The notes: a model not told the origin generated them from the letters alone. A DNA stretch of 60,251 nt from Chloroflexota bacterium (GCA_029778235.1 JAKOQS010000206.1:1-60251), one strand, 5' to 3'. Shown: positions 41,881 to 51,261, counted from the first letter of the stretch. A program made the numbers and translations.

Positions 41881-44259
41881 ACGGATCGATGGTACGCGTG
41901 CCGTGACGAGCGCCGCCGTCCTGGGTGACGCCTGCCCCGCTGCCCTGCCCGTCGTCGCACCGACGGCCGGCAGCCGGCCGGACAGCCGCGATGCCAGCGC
42001 CGCCGCGAACGGCGTGGCGAGGTGATGGGTGTCCCGATAGACGAGGAACCGCCCGATGACCGCTGGGCACGGCCCGGTCGGGCAGACCCACCCCGTGGGG
42101 TCGACGTAGGCGGCGCCCGTCTCCGCGGCGATCGCGGCCTCGGTCGCGACCCAGGCCGTGTCGATCGCGCGGTCCACCGGCGTCGCGCAGGCGAGCACGC
42201 TGCCCGGGTTCTCCGAGAGGCACGCCGGCGGGTCGTCGGGCGCCTCCGGCGTGACACCGATGAGCGCCACCTGCCCGGCCATGGGCCGCAGGGCGGCGAG
42301 CGTGCGGCGGAGCCCGTCGGCGAGCGCGGGCCCGCCCGCGTCCCCGACCAGCGCCTCCCCGTCCACGATCGGTCGGACGCCCCTGCTGTCGGAGACCACG
42401 ACGAGCGCAGGGCGCTCCGAGGCGATCCGCTCCATCGCGCTGCGCCGCCACGTGTCGCACTCGGTGTATGCGCGGTCGAGCGTCGCGCTCCACACGGTCA
42501 CGTCGGCGGCCGTGCACGCGCTCTTGGTCAGCGAGACGAGACGCCAGCCTCGGTCGGTCGCGATCCTCTCCATCGCCGGGAACCACTGCGCCGCGTGGGA
42601 ATCGCCGAACAGGACGACGGTGGTCGCGGACGCCGGGTCGCCGTACACGCACGGAGGCGAGACCGTGGTCGCGGCGTCCAGGTGACATCCGTCCGCGTAG
42701 ATCCGCGGCGCATCGGACCGCACGGCCGCGAGCGACGGTGTGAGATCCGCCGGGACCGGGCCGTCGGGCGTCGGCGGCAGCGAAGACGGGGCGGGGCCGG
42801 TGGAGCTCGTCGGCGCGTCCGTCGCGCCCGGGACACCCGGGGGGGACGAGGCCGACGGCGCCGCGGTGGCGGGCTCCCCGGAGGCGGTCGGTCGGCCCGG
42901 GGCCGAGGGTGAGGCCGCGGGCGCTGCGGGTGTCGCGGCCGACGAGGGCGCGTCCGTCGGCACCAGGCCGGCGAGCGCATCACCGTCGCCCGTGTCGGGC
43001 GTCACGGCCACGGCCCCGCCGAGCCGTGCCGCAGTGACGGCCCCCACGCTCAGCGCACCGACGGCCACGGCGATCGAGAGTGCGCCGGCGAACGCCAGGT
43101 TGCGTCGCGTGACCGTCCCGATGACCCTGCCACGCCGCAGCGGGTCTTCCACGAACCGCTGGGAGAGCGCGGCGAGGGGGACGGCGACGAATACCACCAG
43201 CGCGACACGGCCGACGAGCGGCAGCGGGCCGCCGAGGGCGATGGGCACCAGGACGAGGACCGGCCAGTGCCACAGGTACAGCGAGTAGCTGATGCGCCCG
43301 ATGTACCGGAACGGGCCCCAGCCGAGGACCCTGGCGTGGAGCGGAGCCGCCGCCCGCGTCCCCGCCGCCACGGTCATCGCGGTGCCCGCCACCGGCAGGA
43401 TGGCCGCCCACCCGGGGAACGGCGTCGCCTCGGTGATCACGATGCCGCCGAGAGCGACGAGGGCCAGGCCGCCCCACCCGAGCGCCATGGCGACCCGGCC
43501 GGGGATCGCCGGGAGGAGCGGCGCACCGAGCGCGAGCAGCGCCCCCACGCCCAGCTCCCACGCGCGCGTCGGGAGGGAGAAGAACGCCCACGGCTCCGAG
43601 GCCGTCGTCAGCCACAGCGAGAGGGCGAAGGAGGCGAGGGCGACCGCCAGGAACGGGACCGCGAGACGGCGCGCGGACCCGCCGGCGAACCGCCCGGCCA
43701 GGAGGACGAGCGCGGGCCAGAACAGGTAGAACTGCTCCTCCGCCGACAGCGACCAGAAGTGGAGGATCGGCGATGGCGGGGCGCCGCCCTGCAGATAGTC
43801 CGTCGCCTGGACGGCGAAGCGGATGTTCACCACGTAGGCGGCCGCGGCCGCAGCGTCGCCCGCGATGTCGATGAGGCGCAGCGGCGAGACGACGACGGCG
43901 GACGCGAGGACCGTCGCGACGAGGACGAGCGCCGACGCGGGCAGGATGCGGCGCGCGCGCCGCGCGTAGAAGCGCGGCAGCGAGATCGACCCCGACTCGC
44001 GGAGCTCGCGGAGAAGGAGGCCGGTGATGAGGAAGCCCGACAGGACGAAGAAGACATCCACGCCGATGTAGCCGCCGGGGAACCCGGGCACGCCGGCGTG
44101 GTACAGGAGCACGAGGACGACGGCGACCGCGCGCAGCCCCTCGATGTCTGGGCGGAAGTCGCGCTCGGACCCGGCTCGCGGACGCCCCGGATCCGGCGCG
44201 TCGAGGGCGAGCGGCGCCGGGACGAGTCGGCGGAGCCGGGAAGAGAACGTGTCCAGGAT
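41845..44259 (-). CDS. OafA-like O-acyltransferase with SGNH domain, probable ATC start
   Basis: Membrane acyltransferase_3 plus SGNH hydrolase fusion, used for O-acetylation of surface glycans. The motif DIEGLRAVAVVLVLLYHAG opens the ~10-helix domain (YIGVDVFFVLSGFLITGLLL; HFWSLSAEEQFYLFWP). A Pro/Ala/Ser-rich linker follows, then SGNH: FGDSHAAQWFPAM and the catalytic DTHHLATPFA. The first GTG (44112) lies inside the core motif and there is no ATG, GTG or TTG upstream in frame; ATC at 44257-44259 with GGGAG seven bases before is the best start, giving 804 residues. The stop TAA is the anticodon of tRNA-Leu, so the last 12 codons overlap the tRNA. Confidence 0.85.
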   Translation of the reverse strand: MLDTFSSRLRRLVPAPLALDAPDPGRPRAGSERDFRPDIEGLRAVAVVLVLLYHAGVPGFPGGYIGVDVFFVLSGFLITGLLLRELRESGSISLPRFYARRARRILPASALVLVATVLASAVVVSPLRLIDIAGDAAAAAAYVVNIRFAVQATDYLQGGAPPSPILHFWSLSAEEQFYLFWPALVLLAGRFAGGSARRLAVPFLAVALASFALSLWLTTASEPWAFFSLPTRAWELGVGALLALGAPLLPAIPGRVAMALGWGGLALVALGGIVITEATPFPGWAAILPVAGTAMTVAAGTRAAAPLHARVLGWGPFRYIGRISYSLYLWHWPVLVLVPIALGGPLPLVGRVALVVFVAVPLAALSQRFVEDPLRRGRVIGTVTRRNLAFAGALSIAVAVGALSVGAVTAARLGGAVAVTPDTGDGDALAGLVPTDAPSSAATPAAPAASPSAPGRPTASGEPATAAPSASSPPGVPGATDAPTSSTGPAPSSLPPTPDGPVPADLTPSLAAVRSDAPRIYADGCHLDAATTVSPPCVYGDPASATTVVLFGDSHAAQWFPAMERIATDRGWRLVSLTKSACTAADVTVWSATLDRAYTECDTWRRSAMERIASERPALVVVSDSRGVRPIVDGEALVGDAGGPALADGLRRTLAALRPMAGQVALIGVTPEAPDDPPACLSENPGSVLACATPVDRAIDTAWVATEAAIAAETGAAYVDPTGWVCPTGPCPAVIGRFLVYRDTHHLATPFAAALASRLSGRLPAVGATTGRAAGQASPRTAALVTARVPSIRAGVAERQTRPS

Positions 44260-44266
44260 CAGCGCA

Positions 44267-44271
44267 CTCCC
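44267..44271 (-). promoter_or_regulatory. Shine-Dalgarno supporting an ATC start of the acyltransferase
   Basis: GGGAG, seven bases before ATC (44259-44257) and four before a CTG. No canonical start codon in this frame from 44379 down to the GTG inside the core motif. Confidence 0.45.
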
Positions 44272-44334
44272 GTGGGCGGGCGTCCGCGTCGCTGCGTCAC
44301 CGCCTGTCCCCTCCCCCGATCGACCACGACCCGG

Positions 44335-44340
44335 AGTGTA
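44335..44340 (-). promoter_or_regulatory. -10-like element of the acyltransferase gene
   Basis: TACACT on the minus strand, about 75 bases before the proposed start. No clear -35. Confidence 0.35.
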
Positions 44341-44471
44341 CGCGGGGACCGCGCCACCCGCCGCAGGCCGGGCACGCCATCAGCGCCGGCCGAGGCACCG
44401 GCGGCACCGACTCTCGCGACACGCCCGAGCCGGCGTCGGCCTTCGCCAGCGTACGCGGCGGGGGCCAGTTC

Positions 44472-46223
44472 TCAGCAGGTGAAGCCGAGGTAGTCCGTCG
44501 GCGTGTTCGCCGGGCTGTAGAGGACGTTCCCGCCGCGGCTGACCGGGCAGCCGCCGCTCACCGAGCCGCGCCCGTAGGCGTTCTGGTGGAGGATGCCGCC
44601 GCCGACGATCGCGACGTTGGCCCCGACCGTCGTGGGCGATGCGATCGTGAGCGTCCCGAAGTTCAGGATGCCCCCGCCGTCGTGGGCGGCGTTCGCCCGC
44701 ACGGTCGAGTTCCGGATGGTCAGCGTGGTCGGCATGTCGATCATGCTGGGGCTGTTGAGGATCCCCCCGCCCGTCGCCGTCGCGGTGTTGCCGCTCACGG
44801 TCGAGTCGACGATCGTCATGGCGCCGCTCGAGTTGCCAACGCCGCCGGCACATGCGGCGGTGTTGCCGGTCACCGACGACCGGACGATGTCGAGGATCCC
44901 GTTGTAGTTGGAGATGCCGCCACCGCAGTCGACGCCCGTGTTGGAGGTCACGGTCGAGTCGACCATCGTCATGGCGCCGCGGTTCTCGATGCCGCCACCG
45001 CTCGCGCCGGCCGCGTTCCCGCTCACGATCGAATTCACGATCGCCATCGAGCCGCCCGGGTAGACGAAGACCCCACCGCCTGAGTCGCCGGCCGTGTTGC
45101 TGATCACCGTGGCGTTCGTCAGCGTGGCCGTGCCCGCGCCGAGGACGATGGCGCCACCAGCGGCATGGGCGCGGTTCGAGCCCACGGTCGAGTTCCTGAC
45201 CGTCAGGTTCGCGCCCCAGAAGTCCAGGCCGCCACCAGACCCCCGGGTGCTCACGTTCCCGGTGACGGTCGAATCCTCGATGGTGAGTGTGCCGCCGCCG
45301 TAGATGCCGCCGCCTCCATCGCCGGACACGTTGTCGCTGACGGTCGTGCGGGTGATCGTCATCGAGTCCGCGGAGGCCTCGATCCCGCCGCCGCCGAGGA
45401 CACCGGCCGAGTTGCCCGTCACCACGCAGTCACGGATCACGACGGTTCCGCCCTGGACCAGCAGCCCCCCGCCGCCGCTCCCGTCCTCACCGAACCCATT
45501 GGTGATCGTGAGGTTCTCGATCGTGAGGCTGAAGCCCCGGCGTGCCGGGTCGAAGAAGTCGACGAACAGGACCCGCGCGGCTCCGCCGCCGTCGAGCGTC
45601 GGCGGGCCGGACCATCCGTTCGAGACCCCTCGGATCGTCAGGCTCTTCCGGACGTTCGAGGCGCCACGGTCGCCGGGCCTGCCCGGTCGTGATCCGACGC
45701 ACGTCCCCGTCACGAAGAGCGTGTCGCCGGCGCGAGCAGCGTCGATCGCGGCCTGCAGGGTCGGCGAGTCGAGATGCGTGCGGGTGTTCGAGACGAGGCA
45801 CATCCGGTTGACGACCGGCACGACGATCGGCGGCAGGATGCGCGCCGGGCCGGGGTAGATGGCCGTTGCGTTGACGAACGACGCCGTGAAGTTGCCCGGA
45901 GATGACGCCGAGAACCAGCCGGGCACGTAGCGCGCGCCGAAGGTCGGGGGTGTCACGCCGATCGTGTACGGGCCACCCGCCAGTCCGTCGAAGCGGTACG
46001 TCTGCTGCGCGTCGATCGTCGCGCGACGACAGGCGCCGTACACGAGACACGCGCTGACGGTACCGCCAATGAGCGTGCCGTGGTCCTGGCCGATGACGGT
46101 GCCGTAGATGACGCCGCCCCCGGGGACCACCGCCGCGACCTGGGTCGGAATCGCCGCCGGTGCAAGGAGAGTAAGGGAGAGGACGGTCACGAAGGCCGCG
46201 ACGCACCGCCGGATCCCGTTCAT
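44472..46223 (-). CDS. Secreted right-handed beta-helix repeat protein
   Basis: 583 residues. Signal peptide (MNGIRRCVAAFVTVLSLTLL...), a carboxypeptidase-regulatory-like region (IYGTVIGQDHGTLIGGTVSA), then LQAAIDAARAGDTLFV and SLTIRGVSNGW, followed by about ten coils of a right-handed beta helix with the pattern SxVxxNxAxxxGGGIxN (e.g. STVTGNVSTRGSGGGL; STVSGNTATATGGGILNS). Similar to pectin-lyase-fold and adhesin-like proteins; no catalytic residues could be assigned. ATG start. Lies next to the OafA-like surface-glycan enzyme. Confidence 0.88.
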   Translation of the reverse strand: MNGIRRCVAAFVTVLSLTLLAPAAIPTQVAAVVPGGGVIYGTVIGQDHGTLIGGTVSACLVYGACRRATIDAQQTYRFDGLAGGPYTIGVTPPTFGARYVPGWFSASSPGNFTASFVNATAIYPGPARILPPIVVPVVNRMCLVSNTRTHLDSPTLQAAIDAARAGDTLFVTGTCVGSRPGRPGDRGASNVRKSLTIRGVSNGWSGPPTLDGGGAARVLFVDFFDPARRGFSLTIENLTITNGFGEDGSGGGGLLVQGGTVVIRDCVVTGNSAGVLGGGGIEASADSMTITRTTVSDNVSGDGGGGIYGGGTLTIEDSTVTGNVSTRGSGGGLDFWGANLTVRNSTVGSNRAHAAGGAIVLGAGTATLTNATVISNTAGDSGGGVFVYPGGSMAIVNSIVSGNAAGASGGGIENRGAMTMVDSTVTSNTGVDCGGGISNYNGILDIVRSSVTGNTAACAGGVGNSSGAMTIVDSTVSGNTATATGGGILNSPSMIDMPTTLTIRNSTVRANAAHDGGGILNFGTLTIASPTTVGANVAIVGGGILHQNAYGRGSVSGGCPVSRGGNVLYSPANTPTDYLGFTC

Positions 46224-46469
46224 CGCTCGTACCCCCAGACACCGGCCGGGCCGGGCCCCAGGGATCGCCGCCCATCGTCCGCCGCGGTCACCCGACCGAT
46301 CCACTGGCCCGCGATCCGGCTCGGACGCTAGCGCACGCCCCGCCCCGCCACACGTGCCATCGGGCATCACGGACGCCGCTCGGTATCGACGACGGAGCGC
46401 TCGGCTCTCGGTGGCAGACGGGCGACGGGGGTCCCCGTCGTTGCCGGGGCACCTCCACGGAAACGGAGA

Positions 46470-46490
46470 ACCGGCCCCGGAGGGCCGGCT
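46470..46490 (-). terminator. Hairpin after the tRNA cluster
   Basis: Minus-strand AGCCGGCCC-TCC-GGGGCCGGT stem-loop, 14 bases after the tRNA-Cys 3' end and followed by a short T/C-rich run. Likely end of the tRNA transcript. The remaining ~245 bases of the gap (46224-46469) show nothing I can name. Confidence 0.5.
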
Positions 46491-46503
46491 CTGTGATCGT
46501 CCG

Positions 46504-46580
46504 TGGAGGCGACGTCGGGATTCGAACCCGAGAATAGAGGTTTTGCAGACCTCCCCCTTAGGCCACTTGGGTACGTCGCC
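46504..46580 (-). tRNA. tRNA-Cys (GCA)
   Basis: Acceptor GGCGACG/CGTCGCC, anticodon loop CTGCAAA, T arm TCGGGTTCGAATCCCGA, encoded CCA. Confidence 0.96.
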
Positions 46581-46620
46581 CAGCTCGACGCCGGCCACCG
46601 GCGCCGCCGCCCGGGAAGAG

Positions 46621-46694
46621 TGGCTGCCCCTCGAGGATTCGAACCTCGGTTCTCGGATCCAAAGTCCGCTGTCCTACCACTGGACGAAGGGGCA
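46621..46694 (-). tRNA. tRNA-Gln (UUG)
   Basis: Acceptor TGCCCCT/AGGGGCA, anticodon loop CTTTGGA, T arm GAGGTTCGAATCCTC, encoded CCA. Confidence 0.95.
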
Positions 46695-46750
46695 GCGGTC
46701 GAGGCCCCGATGCGGACGGACCCGCGGTCCGTCGATCTCTGGAGAGGGGA

Positions 46751-46826
46751 TGGAGCGGAAGACGGGACTCGAACCCGCGACCCTCACCTTGGCAAGGTGA
46801 TGCTCTACCAACTGAGCCACTTCCGC
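46751..46826 (-). tRNA. tRNA-Gly (GCC)
   Basis: Acceptor GCGGAAG/CTTCCGC, anticodon loop TTGCCAA, T arm with GGGTTCGAGTCCC, encoded CCA. Confidence 0.96.
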
Positions 46827-46851
46827 TCGAAACGCCACCGCCGCTGCGTGC

Positions 46852-46927
46852 TGGTGCCGAGAGCCAGATTCGAACTGGCGACACCGCGATTTTCAGTCGC
46901 GTGCTCTACCGACTGAGCTATCTCGGC
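46852..46927 (-). tRNA. tRNA-Phe (GAA)
   Basis: Acceptor GCCGAGA/TCTCGGC, anticodon loop CTGAAAA, T arm GCCAGTTCGAATCTGGC, encoded CCA. First of four leftward tRNAs. Confidence 0.96.
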
Positions 46928-47020
46928 CCGTGTACGCCGCGGGACTGGCCGCCCGTACGGCGTTGAGAGGCTACCACGACCCCCCGGGAGGTCGCAAGGA
47001 CGCCCGCCGCTCGGCCTCCC

Positions 47021-48007
47021 CTACTCCAGCCCGCGCAGGGCGGCCACCTGCTGCGCGTCGAGCGGCGGCTGGCCGTACATCGACCGCAGCCGGTTGACGC
47101 GGTCCAGGATCGGGGGATGCGTCGAGAAGAGGCCCATGCCTTGGTCGGACAGCTTCTTCATCGGGTTGACGATGTAGAGGTGCTGCGTCGCCCGGTTCGC
47201 GACCTCGAGCGGCTCCTGGTCGGCGGCGATCTTCACGAGCGCGTTCTCGAGACCCACCGGGTTGCGTGTCAGCTCGACCGCGGAGGCGTCCGCCAGGTAC
47301 TCGCGCTGGCGACTCACCGCGAGCTGCACGAGCCGCGCGGCGATCGGGGCGAGGATGGCGAGGACGATGGAGATCACGAGGACGATCGCTCCGATGCCTC
47401 CGGAGTCCGACGACCCCGAGCTCCGCCGGCCACGCCCGCCGAACCCGGTCCAGAAGCCGATCCGCAGGTACATGTCCGCAAGGAGCGCGATGCTGCCCAC
47501 CAGGACGCCCACCAGCAGCGTGAACCGGATGTCGTAGTTGCGGACGTGGCTCAGCTCGTGGCCGATGACCCCCTGCAGCTCTTCGCGGTCGAGCTTCTCC
47601 AGCAGGCCGGTCGTGATCGCGATCGACGCGTGCTGCGGGTCGCGCCCGGTCGCGAACGCGTTGGGGGCCGTGTCGTCGATGACGTAGACGGCCGGCATCG
47701 GCACCCCGGCCGCCAGCGACATCTCCCGCACCACGTTCGTCAGTTGCGGGGCCGTCGTCTCGTCCACGCGGCGCGCCTTCGACGCGGTGAGGACGAGCTG
47801 GTCGCCCGAGAACCAGCTGCCGGCCGCCATGACGACGCCGAGCACGATCGCGACCACGGTCATCCCGACGATCCCGGTCAGGTCGCCGGTGAGGACGAAG
47901 CCGATCGACGCGCCGAGGACGATGAGGACCCAGAGCACGATCAGGACGAGGAACAGCGAGTTCCGCTTGTTCCTCGCGATCTGCGAGCGGAACGAGGTGG
48001 CGGCCAC
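47021..48007 (-). CDS. htpX: Membrane zinc protease HtpX homologue
   Basis: M48-family metalloprotease that degrades damaged membrane proteins. The 328-residue product has two N-terminal membrane segments, the zinc motif HELSH (HExxH), a second membrane pair, SRQREYLADASAVELTRNP (with the third ligand Glu) and STHPPILDRVNRL. A Ser/Gly-rich loop lies near residues 185-200. GTG start with GGAGGACCCG upstream. Follows lemA, the usual pair. Confidence 0.94.
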   Translation of the reverse strand: MAATSFRSQIARNKRNSLFLVLIVLWVLIVLGASIGFVLTGDLTGIVGMTVVAIVLGVVMAAGSWFSGDQLVLTASKARRVDETTAPQLTNVVREMSLAAGVPMPAVYVIDDTAPNAFATGRDPQHASIAITTGLLEKLDREELQGVIGHELSHVRNYDIRFTLLVGVLVGSIALLADMYLRIGFWTGFGGRGRRSSGSSDSGGIGAIVLVISIVLAILAPIAARLVQLAVSRQREYLADASAVELTRNPVGLENALVKIAADQEPLEVANRATQHLYIVNPMKKLSDQGMGLFSTHPPILDRVNRLRSMYGQPPLDAQQVAALRGLE

Positions 48008-48055
48008 CGGGTCCTCCGGCGACGGTGTGGCGTCGCGACCCTCGAGGGCGCCCGG

Positions 48056-48619
48056 CTACCGCAGGGCGACCGTCGGGACCTGGTCCGCCTCGGGCTCGGC
48101 CTCGAAGAAGTCGCGCTTGGTGAACCCGAACGACCCGGCCACGATGTTGCCCGGGAACGTCTGGATCGAGGTGTTGAACTCGAGGACGGACGAGTTGTAG
48201 TACTGCCGGGCGAAGCTGATCTGGTTCTCCGTGGTGGTCAGCTGCTCCTGGAGCGACAGCACGTTCTCGTTCGCCTTGAGGGTCGGGTAGTTCTCGGCGA
48301 CGGCGAAGAGGGAGCGCAGCGCACCGGTCAGCTGGTTCTCCGCGGCGGACTGCTCCGCGACGCCCTTGGCCCCGGCCGCGACCGCATTGGCCCTGGCCTC
48401 GGTCACCTTCGTCAGGACGTCCTGCTCGAAGGACATGTAGTCGCGGACCGCCGCGACGAGGTTGGGCACCAGGTCGTGACGGCGCTTGAGCTGGACCTCG
48501 ATCTGGGCGAGCGCCTCGTCGACCGTGTTCCGCTTCCGGACGAGGCCGTTGTAGAAGAGGATCGCCCCCACGACCACGATGATCGCGACGACGACGAGGA
48601 TGACCAGGAAGAGCTCCAT
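48056..48619 (-). CDS. lemA: LemA family protein
   Basis: 187 residues with one N-terminal membrane segment (FLVILVVVAIIVVVGAILFY) then the LemA helical domain: LVRKRNTVDEALAQIEVQLK, RRHDLVPNLV, NYPTLKANENVLSLQEQL, ARQYYN. The extracytoplasmic function is unknown, but lemA is regularly linked to htpX. ATG at 48617-48619 has GGAGG six bases upstream; the longer open frame crosses tRNA-Val and was rejected. Confidence 0.94.
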   Translation of the reverse strand: MELFLVILVVVAIIVVVGAILFYNGLVRKRNTVDEALAQIEVQLKRRHDLVPNLVAAVRDYMSFEQDVLTKVTEARANAVAAGAKGVAEQSAAENQLTGALRSLFAVAENYPTLKANENVLSLQEQLTTTENQISFARQYYNSSVLEFNTSIQTFPGNIVAGSFGFTKRDFFEAEPEADQVPTVALR

Positions 48620-48699
48620 GCGCGCCTCCATCCGGGACCTGGGGGTGCTCCCCCGCGTGAGTCTAGCGCGCCCGTACAGGTCGGCGCGAGGGCGCGAGG

Positions 48700-48777
48700 G
48701 TGGTGGGCGGTAAGGGACTCGAACCCCTGACATCCTCGGTGTAAGCGAGGCGCTCTCACCAACTGAGCTAACCGCCC
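48700..48777 (-). tRNA. tRNA-Val (UAC)
   Basis: Acceptor GGGCGGT/ACCGCCC, anticodon loop CTTACAC, T arm GGGGTTCGAGTCCC, encoded CCA. Confidence 0.96.
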
Positions 48778-48845
48778 GGGGGGTCGCGACGGACCGGAGA
48801 TGGAAAGACGCGCCCGAGGGCGCGTCCGAGTTGTCAGGCGGAGGG

Positions 48846-48930
48846 TGGTGCCCAGGCCGGGACTTGAACCCGGATGACTTGCGTCATACGCCCCTCAAAC
48901 GTACGCGTATACCAATTCCGCCACCTGGGC
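48846..48930 (-). tRNA. tRNA-Leu (GAG)
   Basis: Acceptor GCCCAGG/CCTGGGC, anticodon loop TTGAGGG, long variable arm, T arm CCGGGTTCAAGTCCCGG, encoded CCA. Confidence 0.94.
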
Positions 48931-48967
48931 GCCGTCTTCACTTCAGGTCCCACCGGCCGACGCTGCC

Positions 48968-49054
48968 TGGTACCGAGGAAGGGACTCGAACCCATACGCC
49001 CTTGCGGGCACCAGCTCCTGAGGCTGGCGCGTCTACCAGTTCCGCCACCTCGGC
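48968..49054 (-). tRNA. tRNA-Leu (CAG)
   Basis: Acceptor pairs near GCCGAGG with CCTCGGT, anticodon loop CTCAGGA, long variable arm GTGCCCGCAAGGGC, T arm with GGTTCGAGTCC, encoded CCA. Confidence 0.95.
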
Positions 49055-49082
49055 GAGGACCCGCCGCCCACCCCGAGCACGC

Positions 49083-50954
49083 TCACGGGTTCGCGGCGAG
49101 GCGCCATGTTAGCACATCCCAGAATCGGTCACTGAGGTCGCCGAGCTCGCGCGGCCGGGGTCCGTCCACGGATGCGCGGTACGCCACGATGTGGTCGCGG
49201 AACAGGAGCGGCGGCATCACCTGCTGGGTCGAGAGGTAGTCCTGGAGCTTCGCGTAGCGGGCCTTGCGGGCCGCCGTGGTGCCGGGCTTCCGAGCGTCCG
49301 CCAGCAGGGCGTCGAGCTCCGCGCTCTGGATGCCGGAGACGTTGCCGCCGCCCGGACCCGCCTGCGTGGACGCGAGGAGCGGGTACAGGTCGGGATCCAG
49401 GCCGATGTTGACGTCGAGCACGACTGCGTCGAAGTCGTGGTCCTGGACGCGCTTGATGAGCGTGGACGCTGGGAGCGCCTCCACCGTCGTCTTGATCCCG
49501 AACGTCGTCAGGTCCTTCGCGATGGCCTTGGCCACCGCGTTGGAGACCGGGTTCGCCGACGGGTCGAGGGCGAGCAGCTTCAGCGTGAACGGTTTGGTCT
49601 GCTTCGGCGCCACCCAGCCCTTGGCGGTCTTCTTCCAGCCCGACTTCTTCAGCTCGGCGGTCGCCCGCTTGAGGTCGAACGGGAGGAGGCGGCTGGAGGC
49701 CGACGAGAACGCCCAGGAGGCCGGCGGGATGGGCGTCTCCGCCAGCGCGGCGTCACCGAGGTAGACGTCCTCCACGATCCCCTTGCGGTCGATCGCCATG
49801 GTCACCGCGCGCCGGAACCGCAGGTCGCGGAACCGCGGGTGGTCGGCCCGGAGGTTGAACGTCAGGCTCGAGAAGATGGACGAGGGGTACTTGACGAGGC
49901 GCGTCCCCGCCACGTCCATCAGCCCCGCAGCCGTCTCCGGGTCCAGTCCGGACGCGGCATCCACCTCGCCGGCGCGATATGCGGCCGCGAGCGACGGCTC
50001 GTCGTCGTAGAAGCGGATCTCGATGCGCGCGAGGCCCGACGCCGCGAGGTCGACGGGCTCCTCGTCGGTCGGCGCCGCGGTGGGCGATGCCGAGGCGGTG
50101 GGTGACGCGGCGGCCGCGAGCGACGCCGGCGGCTCGCCGGCCTCGCCGCTCGCGGGCTCCGGTGAGCCGGATGGCGACGCGGACGCGTCCGGGACCGCAC
50201 CGGCCCCGGTCGTGGCGCTCGGACCGGGCGTGGCCTCCGGGGTGGCGCCGGGGTCGATCGGCCCTGCGTAGCCGTCCGACGGCTCCAGGACGGCATGGTC
50301 GATGTCGCGCTCCACCAGCCGGTACGGGCCGTTGCCCACGGGGGAACGCGCGAAGTCGGAGTCTGCCAGCTCGGCGACCGGGACGTCCGCGAGGAGGTGC
50401 TTGGGCAGGAGCGGCTGGCGGGCGAGCTCCACGAAGCCGCCGATGGGCTTCCCGAGGGAGAACCGGACGGTCCGCGCGTCGACCGCCTCGGCCGTCACGT
50501 CCGACCACGAGGCGCCGGCCGGACCGGTGTATGCGGGGTCCTTCAGCAGCGAGACGGTGAAGACGACGTCGTCCGCCGTCACGGGCGTCCCGTCGTCCCA
50601 CTGCGCATCGGGCCGGATGACGAACGTGTACGTGCGCCCCGCGTCGGCGATCTTCCACGACTCGGCCAGGTCCGGCACGAGCTTCTGGCCGGGACCCAGG
50701 CCGACGAGGCCGCGGAAGACGAGCGCCACGATGTCGCGGTCGGCGCGCGTCCGCTGCGTGAGCGGGGTCAGCGACGAGGGGCGCCCCACGACGCCGTCGC
50801 GGTAGGCGACGACCGGCGTCTCGGGGGCGGGGGTCGCGGTCGGAGCCGCGACCTGGGCGGGAGCGGGGCGCGCAGCCGGCAGGAGGATCCCGCCGGCGAG
50901 GACCGCGAGGACGACGACGAACGCGAGGATGATCGCGCGGTCGCGATGAGGCAT
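49083..50954 (-). CDS. ABC-type peptide/oligopeptide substrate-binding protein
   Basis: SBP_bac_5 protein, the outer-face receptor of a peptide or nickel ABC importer. The 623-residue product has an N-terminal hydrophobic segment (AIILAFVVVLAVLAGGILLP) and then LTPLTQRTRADRDIVALVFR, VPDLAESWKIADAGRTYTFV and RRAVTMAIDRKGIVEDVYLG. An insert of about 65 residues (Ala/Pro/Ser/Gly-rich, ~240-305) interrupts the middle. No lipobox cysteine, so probably anchored by the helix. No permease or ATPase genes are adjacent. ATG start. Confidence 0.88.
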   Translation of the reverse strand: MPHRDRAIILAFVVVLAVLAGGILLPAARPAPAQVAAPTATPAPETPVVAYRDGVVGRPSSLTPLTQRTRADRDIVALVFRGLVGLGPGQKLVPDLAESWKIADAGRTYTFVIRPDAQWDDGTPVTADDVVFTVSLLKDPAYTGPAGASWSDVTAEAVDARTVRFSLGKPIGGFVELARQPLLPKHLLADVPVAELADSDFARSPVGNGPYRLVERDIDHAVLEPSDGYAGPIDPGATPEATPGPSATTGAGAVPDASASPSGSPEPASGEAGEPPASLAAAASPTASASPTAAPTDEEPVDLAASGLARIEIRFYDDEPSLAAAYRAGEVDAASGLDPETAAGLMDVAGTRLVKYPSSIFSSLTFNLRADHPRFRDLRFRRAVTMAIDRKGIVEDVYLGDAALAETPIPPASWAFSSASSRLLPFDLKRATAELKKSGWKKTAKGWVAPKQTKPFTLKLLALDPSANPVSNAVAKAIAKDLTTFGIKTTVEALPASTLIKRVQDHDFDAVVLDVNIGLDPDLYPLLASTQAGPGGGNVSGIQSAELDALLADARKPGTTAARKARYAKLQDYLSTQQVMPPLLFRDHIVAYRASVDGPRPRELGDLSDRFWDVLTWRLAANP

Positions 50955-51036
50955 GCGAGGACCACTGCTGCGACCGGCCGCCCCCGAAGGGGCCTCAGCC
51001 GGTCAGGCGGGGCGCGCCGGCCGTGAGGCGGACGCG

Positions 51037-51261
51037 CTACTGGGTGACGAAGACGTAGCTCGCGAGGGAGAAGACCACGAACAACGCGCCCAGCACGATC
51101 GTGAACTGCCAGAGGCGCTTCTCCACCCCCCGGCGGCTCCGGTAGACGGCGGAGTCGCCGCCGAAGGTGCTCGAGAGCCCGACGCCGCGCGCCTGCATGA
51201 GGATGGCGGCGATGAGGGCGATGCTCACGACGATCTGGCCGACGGCCAGGATTGCGTTCAC
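51037..51261 (-). CDS. secG: Preprotein translocase subunit SecG
   Basis: SecG assists SecYE-mediated export. 74 residues with two membrane segments (VGQIVVSIALIAAILMQ; FTIVLGALFVVFSLASYVF) and the family loop GVGLSSTFGGDSAVYRSRRG between them. GTG start. Upstream of it on the minus strand lie tpiA and gpmI, a common order, though a separate promoter is likely. Confidence 0.93.
   Translation of the reverse strand: MNAILAVGQIVVSIALIAAILMQARGVGLSSTFGGDSAVYRSRRGVEKRLWQFTIVLGALFVVFSLASYVFVTQ

Noticed and set aside
46224-46598. Longer N-terminus of the beta-helix protein reaching tRNA-Cys
   Set aside because: The signal peptide begins at the ATG at 46223; upstream codons come from non-coding DNA and the tRNA gene.
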